Source: Symsagittifera roscoffensis
Taxonomy: Eukaryota; Xenacoelomorpha; Acoela; Convolutidae
Assembly (NCBI RefSeq): GCF_963678635.1
Contig: NC_087062.1
Span: forward strand, 52,276,473 to 52,340,472
Reading direction: 5' to 3'
DNA length: 64,000 nt
The notes under the pieces were generated by a model. That model was not told the origin of the DNA. It saw only the letters and a list, made by a program, of their open reading frames with translations, and searched no databases. Shown here in pieces: positions 55,618-64,000 of the stretch; position 1 is the stretch's first letter, and every line of letters begins with the position of its first letter. The position numbers were made by a program, and so were the translations under genes.

Positions 55618-58270
55618 TTTGAAAACATATATCGAGCATTATCTTTGCATTACAATCAACACGACTGCTCGTATCAGAGCAAAATTCTGGTTATTTGAAA
55701 GCTTTTTACCAAGTAGTTTAAACTAAAAAGAATGCTTTTTACCCACGCCCAGTCCCCTCCCCTTGTCATATCAAATACATAAAGCGATAACTTTCAATTC
55801 GATCTGTAACTAACTTTAGGAAAATTAGCTTGAGTCACATCAATTTAAAGAACTTATGTCCTGGGTTGAATCGGGCGAACTATTTATTGGCAGTTTGCGG
55901 CCTACCGTTGTCCGTTCTCCGACTTAGTGGATCAAAATACCCGGTTCGCTGTCAATTTTGCAGACCCGGTCCGTAGATTTTCTCATATGTATTTTTATCA
56001 TTAATCAATAATTATGTTTGCTCTTATGGATATTAGGTCAACAGTTCACAAGGTCACATTTTAGGTCAACTACTCACACAACTTTCTGCACATCGCAGGT
56101 AAAATGCCTTTTTAACTTGGAGCTTTTAGAGAGTATACAAGAATTTGGCCAAAATTTATTACGAACCAGGTGACCGATCCCCCCCCCCCCCTTTCACCTG
56201 CTCCCTAGCAAAAATTTTTATTTAAATTGAAAATTATTTAAGTCCTAAGCTCAAATTAAAAATAGTATTTTATGAGCGATCAGTTTTTTCAGAGACTGAC
56301 AATAAAAATCCATTATAATCTATTATTTTCTCTTTTTACTGATAGCGGGGATCCTTTGGGTCGGCAGGGGGTCGAATTTTTGAGGGGGACGAATAAGGTT
56401 TTTGGTACATTCGGCTAACCGTTTTCGTTTTTGTCAACCAATATCAGCACTTGAAGACGAAGCAAAAGACCAAATGCCTATTATTTGCCAAATTACTGGT
56501 GTACAGAGTGAAAATGTGCCTGCTACTGCAAAAATCAGAGAGAGTCAAATAATTGAATATTCCGTTATTTTCTTCTAAAAAACTGTTCCTATCAGGGGAA
56601 AATCTGTCATTTTCTCGAGAGCGTTCGGTGGTTTCAGAAAGTAATGATTTTTATGCTCAACCAACCACCTTTATTAGGTCAATCGAATCGATTTTTTGCG
56701 CTCTCCTAAAACACCGTGAAGGCCCGATACTGCGCAAAATGTTTTTAAAATGTTTTGCCCCGCAGACATGTTTTAGGTAAATTTTTGGATCGGTCGGCCG
56801 AAATTGGATGTCGAGTAATAGTACCAAAGGGTGGATCCTTCAGGAGGCGAGGGGAAAGAATCCACGAGGGAGGGGAGCGTCGTACCCCGGCCCCTCGTTT
56901 TTTTTGTCAAACAGCAATCACTCAGCATCAATCATGAATTGACACAAATACACTGCTTTTCAAATAGACTGCTATGCACCTGCACGAATAGGGATTACAA
57001 TAGTTAATTCTGTAGCGATAAAATTAGAAGTGCATTGCAATCTTCCGATCAAATTTAGTTTTCTTCTTCTGCTCTTTTACAACCACCTCGTACGTCCTCC
57101 CCAATCCCATCCCTGCATCATCCCTCAGAAGAATGGCATTTAGTTCTGATCTCTTGTTTAGTCTGCTCTTATCCGGTGCTGTTGATTGAATTGTTCTTCT
57201 TCATTCTAATTAATGTTGCTCTTTGAGGTAATTCGAGAACAACAAGATTTATACTTCCAATCTGAACTGAGCCTGAAAATTGTTTTGGCGGATTTCTAAA
57301 ACTGTTTTTTATGCAGGGGCGGATTTAGATTTTTCTCATGGGGTGGGGACGGATTTTCAAAAAAAAAATCGAATATTTTAGACACTTTGGCACTTTTTGA
57401 AAAAAATTTGATAAAAAACGCGACATGATAGTCAACTGATGAATTATTCACCAATCAAGAAAGGGGGTTTACCCTATTGCCAATAAACCTGATAGTATCA
57501 TGGCAAGGTCCTGAACATTCCGACGGTGTTTGAAGTAATTTAACTTGAAAGTTTCTTTAATGTCTCAAAAAGCAATGGGTAAAAGTTGGGTTTTATTGCA
57601 AAACCTTCCTTAACACACAATGTAACGGAATATACGGAAAAATTAGCATGCTTCAGTTTCTGAGCAGGATTAATCCACCGCCATTTCTACGCACGAAAGA
57701 AAATTGTCGAAAAAATTTTTTCAAGTTTTTCTTGATTTCAACTATGAATTTATTTTAAATTCAAAACGTAAACGATTGATTCTTCAATTTAGGGATTTAT
57801 CATCTCACTTTTAAAAAAAAGTAGAATTCCGAAGAGAACTGAAAGATTTTCTAAAGGCATCTTTTTCATTATAATTTTAGTTAATGAATTGTTGAGATAA
57901 TGTTGTTCCGAAGTGGAGAGGAACTTTGTTTTTGGTTAAAATTTTTATTTTTTTTTGCCGCAAATTTGAAAAAAAAAGCCTTTTTATTAAGCTACAAATT
58001 TTTAGATAGCTCTTCTCTAGCACAAAAGCTTTAAAATATTCAAACAGCCACCTGTCAAATGGGAAAATGTTAACAGCAACGCAAGCCATTAGTTATGGTT
58101 TCCGAGGATGAGATTGTGCCCTTCTCCCTTGTTTTAGTTTTCTTATTTTTTCCCAATCTAAACTTACTGTGGTCAGAACGATCTGTGCTACTTGCACACG
58201 AACTGACTTAATTTTTTAGAAAATTACTTGAATAAATCAAATATTTGTCATGACCTCTTTCAAAAACTAA
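55618..58270. other. No clear gene; transposon scraps
   Basis: Contains inverted copies of the dispersed 50 bp motif (about 55,648-55,690 and 57,490-57,535), a stretch at 56,340-56,400 resembling the inside of the 46 kb MITE in reverse orientation, and a single hAT-like end (caggggcggatttag at 57,314) with no partner found. Confidence 0.4.
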
Positions 58271-59073
58271 ATGAAATCATACAAACTGATTGGAATTGAG
58301 TTCATTATTCTGTCATTGAATACATCAAGCATCTGTGACACTTCACAACCGTAAGTATTTAGCTATAGGGCACAGCGATACAATTCAGGTTTTTTATTGG
58401 GTTCAGTTTTTTATTCTCAAAAGCTTTTGTTATTGAATTCACCCTTTTTTCCTATTGTAGACCATATTTTCTTTAAAATAACAAAAAGGAACCCGCATAA
58501 ATTGCCATTGGTGAGCGTGATAAAAAATAAAGGGAATATATCTGAAAAAAGAACTCCAGCAACATCTCTATCTTAATGTATATTTAATTCAATTATTCGT
58601 AAAACACAGCTAAAATACTTCTATTTAAGAGGAAATCATTGTTATCATTACAGACTCCCTCAAGCGTTTCTTTGAAACTTGAATTTTTTAGAGCTCTAGC
58701 GACTAATATTCTAATAAATGCAAGCGACCATTACGAATCATCTCAAACAAGGCAAGTTCAGCTCCGAAATTTCTATTTTTTTCCGACACAAAAGTGTTGA
58801 TCTACTTCTTTAGCTTCTTACAAAGAAAAATACTATCATTTCTCTAAAAAAAACTATGAGATTTAAAAAGAATAATTTCTAAGGAAACAGTTGCAATTTG
58901 TTTTCAACAGCAAAAAGTGGCAAATACAAATAACTCGAAATGATTGGGTTTCTATACCAAAAACTATAGGCATCAACAAGCAAAGTACTTCTGCAACTAC
59001 CTCATATGAACTTCCAGTATATAAAAATAAGGAGTTGGGACAGTTAGTGTTAGGGCTCAACTTACAGTTTTAG
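58271..59073 (+). CDS. Candidate small secreted protein, three exons
   Basis: Exons 58,271-58,350, 58,692-58,751 and 58,911-59,073 join in phase to 100 codons plus stop. The start (MKSYKLIGIEFIILSLNTSS) has the n-, h- and c-regions of a signal peptide. Exon 1 ends at a perfect donor (CC|GTAAGT), exon 2 lies between tttttag and AAG|GCAAGT (a GC donor, as in UPF1 intron 9), exon 3 follows ttttcaacag and encodes SKKWQIQITRNDWVSIPK and YELPVYKNKELG, ending LNLQF. No cysteine framework or family recognised. Support is purely structural; a chance alignment of splice-like words remains possible. It sits in a gap between two LTR elements. Confidence 0.4.
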
Positions 59074-59463
59074 ATTCTTCAGAAAACTTTCAAAATTCAT
59101 TAGGGGTGATAAATAAGTGTTATTGACCTAAGACAAGAAAGCGTTAGAAATAACTAAATCTGTTTTTCCTGGTCCTCGGACAAAAACAACTTGTGATCCG
59201 AAACATCTACTCACAGCTTGAGGTACACAATGATCGGCTCGTGTTGTGAATTGCAGTATTTTACTAATTTAATGAATTGCAATTTGTGATAACTGGTATT
59301 GACGTTATGACCTTGATGTAAATACCTCGAACCTTGACGTTATGACCTCGGAACTAAAACAAAAAACAAAATCATCAACTCGATTTTTTTCGACATTGAC
59401 AACTTTCTTGTTTTAAAACTTAGGAATGATATAAACTTCATTCGAGTTACGAGTTGAAAGAAC
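59074..59463. other. No feature seen
   Basis: A short direct repeat (ttgacgttatgacct near 59,299 and 59,334) and AT-rich sequence only. Confidence 0.4.
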
Positions 59464-59873
59464 TGGAACCTGATCTAAACTACATTTTATGATTGGATAA
59501 ATTAGATATTTTACCACTGTAAAGTATTTAATATTAACCAATCATGATCCATCTAACTAACAACCCACTTATTTGTAAGTGCTGACATTACTTGTAATTT
59601 CAGCACCAGAGAGATTTGAATTTAACTTAGAAATTAGTTGCCTCTCCAAAGGAACTTCAGCAGCCGCAATAAACCAGTATACCCTAGATCTATTGAGCCT
59701 AGCAGAGACTAGTTAAACAACCTGAGACTAGATAGTATAAGAGTAAGATTAGGATCGGTATTAGACTAAGAAGTTGCACGAATCTATCCGGCCGAAAATA
59801 AGATAGCGTGACGAGCAGACGGTGTACCCTATCCGAAATTACTCTATGAGTTAACCACAAAGGTTCTAACTCA
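59464..59873 (+). repeat. 5' LTR of the young element
   Basis: Starts TGGAACC and is placed to end at taactca, just before a tggtgcgacc word (59,876-59,885) that could be a primer-binding site. Shares atctatccggccgaaaataa with the older LTRs. An aataaa lies near 59,670. The end is inferred, since the 3' partner is outside the window. Confidence 0.55.
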
Positions 59874-59960
59874 TCTGGTGCGACCATAAGTCTCGAACAA
59901 GACCTTAATAGCTTAGAATTAACCAAAAATAGATTAGAATTTAGACAAAACATTTTTAAA

Positions 59961-60194
59961 ATGTTATACGACGATAATTTAATCGAAATGTCTCTACGAC
60001 TCAACAGATCAGAGCCAATATTCCGAACGATAACAGAACTACCCGGAATTGCAAGAAGACCTCGAACCAGAGACGACATACGACAAAGTAGAAACTTACC
60101 AAATAGTTATATGATAGTACGGCAAAAGCCAACACAGACTTTTATATTTAGAATTTTATTAGCAATGAATTTAGATTTTCATTTGCAAACATAA
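59961..60194 (+). other. Leader open frame of the young LTR element
   Basis: 77 codons from ATG (MLYDDNLIEMSLRLNRSEPI), in a frame already open upstream of it. Basic and polar; no recognised domain. It may be an accessory ORF or a leader exon. Confidence 0.35.
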
Positions 60195-61122
60195 AATCTT
60201 GAAGTCAATCTTCATAATCATCTAAGGCGCTAAACAAAACTATTAATATACAATAACGATTGATAAAAAGATCTCAGATCGTTTTCCTAAAATTCTGCAG
60301 TATTATATAAAACATGTTTGGAAAATATTTATTGAAAATCAAAACAAAAATTAGTAGCATGACAATAAACTGTTAGTAATCATAAAAGCATCAGTTGTCC
60401 CAGCTTCATCACCTAAACATAACAGCATTCATAAGCTCACTAATATCACTAAAAAACTAAATCTTTTTCTTAAACAAATTTAAACCATTTTAAACTTAAA
60501 TTCACTTAATTTTAAAATCAGATCATCAAGGCTTATCCTTGGATCTTAATTCATTTTCTATTTAATTAAATTTAAAACTTGATCATCAAGGCCTATCCTT
60601 GGATCAAAAAGAACAATTTTGTTCTCCCCCACCCACTTAGCTAGTGTCTAACGACCTCAAACGTCGATTCACTATCCAACCCTTTCAAAAAACCCAAGAC
60701 TAATAGAAACTTTTGAACAAAACTAATCATTCAAATTAGGATAAACAGTGAAGAACTTCGGTTATTCATCCTTCACTTGAACCCTCCTCTTATCAAGACC
60801 CAGGATAAATCTTAGAGTTAGTAAGTTTAAAATAGTATCTAACGAACCACTCGCGTTCTAATTATACCTTAAACTTGTGGATCGATTTACTATTCTCCAA
60901 CCCTTGAACACAATCACTACTCCTAAGTAAGATTAAATAAGTTAACACCTTAGCTTATACTAGCCACGAGAAAGTAAAAAATCATTCTTCGGAATCGATA
61001 TACTTTTCTCTCCAACCCTGAAAGATAGACCCAGGTTAAGCTAACCAAAAAAATCGTAAGAACTAACAGTTTAAGAAAATAGAAATCATCTAACAACTTT
61101 TGCATCCGTCATCCTAAACCTT

Positions 61123-61590
61123 ATGTTATTTAAAAATCTAGGAAACAAACAAACAATCGTTTTACACAACTGTGAAATAGATAACAAAAAATACGACCTT
61201 GTAATCACACCTCATACACAAACAGTTGGATATATTAGAACAAAACGACAAACACTAAAAAGGAAAATAATAACCAAACAAAGACAAATAACACGAAAAA
61301 GATTTTTCAAAAATAGAAACGCATTTTCAGAATCAGAAGCCAGCAATTTAGACGAACTTTATAAATTAAAAGAATCTATAGATAAAAATTGCCCCATTCA
61401 CGATCAATTATATTTTTCCGACTCAGAAACAACTTCAAATTCATCAAAAAGAGGAAAAAGAAGAATAAAAAAGCAATATAAACACAAACCAGTACATTTA
61501 TATAGTTGGAATCAACCAATTAGACACATCGATAATTACCTATTAACAGTCATTAAACGAAAAAATGAGCCAAACACACACTCCAAGTGA
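61123..61590 (+). CDS. Accessory ORF upstream of gag (young LTR element)
   Basis: 155 codons: NLGNKQTIVLHNCEIDNKKY, DLVITPH, a Lys/Arg-rich middle and LYSWNQPIRHIDNYL. It overlaps the start of the gag ORF by 26 nt in another frame. The older element keeps a relative at 51,338-51,601, so it is a stable part of this family. Function unknown; the basic middle may bind nucleic acid. Confidence 0.5.
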   Translation: MLFKNLGNKQTIVLHNCEIDNKKYDLVITPHTQTVGYIRTKRQTLKRKIITKQRQITRKRFFKNRNAFSESEASNLDELYKLKESIDKNCPIHDQLYFSDSETTSNSSKRGKRRIKKQYKHKPVHLYSWNQPIRHIDNYLLTVIKRKNEPNTHSK

Positions 61591-64000
61591 AGATAGTCCA
61601 GATGATGACGATATCTACCCCTTCCTCGTAGATGCACCCGATAATAGAGGACAGCATGATTTTTGCAAGAATTTACTCCTAAATTTATTTGAACCCGGAA
61701 TCAGCCCATGTAAAGCAGAGTTCCCAGATGTAAAAATCAAAAGACAAATTATTGATCACTATCTGAAAGATATATGTAATTTGACACAACAATACGGAAT
61801 CTACACCATAGAATTCAGCTCACCAAACCCGAATCACCGCAAATATGTAATTCAAACAGACGACCTTGATTTAGAATTTTCAAAAGTATTCTCAGAATAT
61901 ATAAAAAGCATACAATATGATAACTCACAAAGAGCAAACTCCATTTTTACTAATGAAGTTTTTGCAATAATATATAGTTATATCTCAATATTAGAAAACG
62001 AAATCCCAATCCCAAATGTCTCACCGACAGAGACATCTAAACATATAAGGGTACGACATGAAATCACACTATTTTCAACTTTCCTACGTATAATTAAAGA
62101 AAATTTCACTAAAGATGAAGTTTCACAACATACAAAACATGACTTACAAAAAATTTTGGCATGGTTTATAATAGATTATTCCACACATAATATAGATTTA
62201 ATTTCACAAGCAAGAAAAAATTTTAGACCTCAAAATTCAAACGATGATACCGCCATCACAGAACAATCAGACTACGTTTGGGACCCCGAATGGTCTCATT
62301 ATGCATTCATAAATATCCCACAATTAATCTCAAGTCAAGCAATAAGTACAATATCTTATACAAGAGATTATGTAAGAGTAGTACCATTAACCATTGATGC
62401 AACACCATTAAACTACAATACATTTTTACCTGATACGCGAAATAACAGTTTAAATTCGACCGTCATACACAATGAAAACCTTAATGGAACTAGGAATCTC
62501 ACTCAACAAGATATTCAGACACCATCACACTTCATAAATGAAGAAATTGTCCAAACAACAACAACTACACAACAAAGTATTTCACCGATACGTCCAAATT
62601 TAACAACACCAAGAAATACAAACACTTCACTAGCACAGGTAACCTTACAATCAACCGTTAAACCTTCGGTTGCTCCAAAATATTCACAAATGGATTATCA
62701 AACATATAGACCCATGACAATACCGTCAAAAACACGCAGAACGTTTACAAGAAACAATTTTGCGGAACACAATTATAATTACACACATTCATCAAAAACA
62801 AACTATCCCCCACGAAAAAATAATAATAATCAGATAAGATCTCGATATTGGGATAATCCAATGACAACAACCAACTCAGTAAATTTTCAAACTAATTCAC
62901 ATCCTCCACAGGATCGTAGTGAAAATTACCCATTCTTTCAACAGAATAAAAATAAAAAACAAACACCTCATCAAACGGATTACCTATCCTCTGATGATGA
63001 TTACTTACAACCAGATATATTTGCACCATATACCAAAGAATATCGCGGACAAGGAGTGCAAAAACCATATACATATCATAGAATTTTTTCTCCACATCAA
63101 ATAGATACACAAAATCAACAACCAATACAAATGCAAAACCCAATTAATACACAATCTTTTCAACCAATTCAGCCACAAAACCCAATGATTACACACTCAT
63201 ATCAACCAACACAAATGCAAAATGAAATACCACTTCCATATTACCTTCAACAACACGAAATAACAAAAAATGAACTTTCAAATTTTTCACAAATGCCAAA
63301 TGCAGCAGAATCATTACAAATGACAATGAATCCATACCTTATGGGTGGATCATCAATAACATCAAACAAACCATTAATGGTATTCACAGGAACAGACCCT
63401 GAATATTTTGTAGAAGATTATTTAAATGCAGTAACAGCAAATCTAATTTTAAATATAGGACCTGAACCAATTAATACGCCACTACATCAAAACTGGATAC
63501 ATCGACGCACAGCGTTGATACAGACAACCTTAGACGGCGCAGCCCAAAAATGGTTTTCAGTATTGCCTATAGAAATAAAATCAAATTGGAAAAGATTTAC
63601 ACAAGAATTTTCAAAAACGTTTGACTCCGAAAGAAACAAACAACAACAAAGAGTTTTATGTAATGAAATTCGCAGATTACCAAATGAAACCATCAAACAA
63701 TTAGCAGTACGTATCGAAACACTAGTTCGAAAAGCATATTCATTAAATACACACGACTATAAAAACACAAAAATGACAGAAATCTTAATGATGACCTTAA
63801 CACCTCAATTAAGGAAAATAGCAATAAAAAAGAGAGCATCCCATCCCTCCTCAATTCGAGAGCCCGATTTAGATTTTCGAAAACTAGTAGACAAACTAGA
63901 GCAAGCGGAAATCACAATGAAACTTGAAGAAACAGAAAATCTGAAATTACAATATGTTAACCGAATTGAAACAAATACCACAAATATCAACAATATACAG
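61565..64000 (+). CDS. Gag ORF of Ty3/gypsy-like element, partial at window end
   Basis: 812 codons open from ATG 61,565 to the last base. About 590 residues of acidic then Gln/Asn/Pro-rich sequence precede a capsid domain of the retrotransposon gag type: FTGTDPEYFVEDYLNAV, WIHRRTALIQTTLDGAAQKW, WKRFTQEFSKTFD. The long N-terminal extension is unusual for gypsy gag, which is commonly a few hundred residues. Cut by the window, so a zinc knuckle or protease cannot be judged. Confidence 0.8.
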   Translation, partial: MSQTHTPSEDSPDDDDIYPFLVDAPDNRGQHDFCKNLLLNLFEPGISPCKAEFPDVKIKRQIIDHYLKDICNLTQQYGIYTIEFSSPNPNHRKYVIQTDDLDLEFSKVFSEYIKSIQYDNSQRANSIFTNEVFAIIYSYISILENEIPIPNVSPTETSKHIRVRHEITLFSTFLRIIKENFTKDEVSQHTKHDLQKILAWFIIDYSTHNIDLISQARKNFRPQNSNDDTAITEQSDYVWDPEWSHYAFINIPQLISSQAISTISYTRDYVRVVPLTIDATPLNYNTFLPDTRNNSLNSTVIHNENLNGTRNLTQQDIQTPSHFINEEIVQTTTTTQQSISPIRPNLTTPRNTNTSLAQVTLQSTVKPSVAPKYSQMDYQTYRPMTIPSKTRRTFTRNNFAEHNYNYTHSSKTNYPPRKNNNNQIRSRYWDNPMTTTNSVNFQTNSHPPQDRSENYPFFQQNKNKKQTPHQTDYLSSDDDYLQPDIFAPYTKEYRGQGVQKPYTYHRIFSPHQIDTQNQQPIQMQNPINTQSFQPIQPQNPMITHSYQPTQMQNEIPLPYYLQQHEITKNELSNFSQMPNAAESLQMTMNPYLMGGSSITSNKPLMVFTGTDPEYFVEDYLNAVTANLILNIGPEPINTPLHQNWIHRRTALIQTTLDGAAQKWFSVLPIEIKSNWKRFTQEFSKTFDSERNKQQQRVLCNEIRRLPNETIKQLAVRIETLVRKAYSLNTHDYKNTKMTEILMMTLTPQLRKIAIKKRASHPSSIREPDLDFRKLVDKLEQAEITMKLEETENLKLQYVNRIETNTTNINNIQ

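Larger units (their letters stand above)
59464..64000 (+). mobile_element. Young Ty3/gypsy-like LTR retrotransposon, runs off window
   Basis: 5' LTR, a long leader with small frames, and a gag ORF still open at the window end. The capsid segment and the relatedness to 49,814-55,617 place it with Ty3/gypsy. What is visible looks whole and recent; pol and the 3' LTR lie beyond 64,000. Confidence 0.85.

Noticed and set aside
59876-59885. tggtgcgacc as a definite primer-binding site
   Set aside because: Position fits, but without the 3' LTR the 5' LTR end is not fixed and I could not match it to a specific tRNA; kept only as a possibility.

Overview
The window is animal nuclear DNA: AT-rich, intron-bearing, and crowded with retroelements, satellite and short repeats. 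Protein similarity points to an invertebrate metazoan; I cannot place it further. Exactly 200 N at 16,650-16,849 mark a scaffold gap.

Region 1 (1-11,137) holds one complete host gene on the minus strand: UPF1, the RNA helicase of nonsense-mediated mRNA decay. I could place 16 coding exons (1,141 codons plus stop, every junction phase consistent), including one GC-AG intron. Its introns carry a 495-503 bp tandem duplication, two tRNA-like SINE copies and a roughly 160 bp three-copy repeat. A poly(A) signal lies at the window edge.

Region 2 (11,138-29,900) is LINE country. A nearly intact CR1/L2-type LINE (11,535-14,963) with a 2A-like peptide motif sits inside an older repeat (X) whose uninterrupted paralogue lies at 19,567-20,063. 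Two diverged paralogous blocks (16,850-19,566 and 23,400-25,855) carry minus-strand reverse transcriptase fossils and share a very conserved 117 bp frame of unknown meaning.

Region 3 (29,900-49,800) is almost wholly repeats: a higher-order array with tRNA-like heads (31.4-35.5 kb), a CpG-rich 22 bp satellite with a recent 967 bp tandem duplication (37.0-39.9 kb), an LTR fragment, a recent 1,588 bp tandem duplication containing a 106 bp minisatellite, and a small hAT-like MITE.

Region 4 (49,814-64,000) has two related Ty3/gypsy-like LTR retrotransposons, an old broken one (49,814-55,617) and a young-looking one (59,464 to beyond the window end), with a possible small three-exon secreted-protein gene (58,271-59,073) between them. 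The only gene with a clear cellular role is UPF1; everything else confident is mobile or repetitive DNA.
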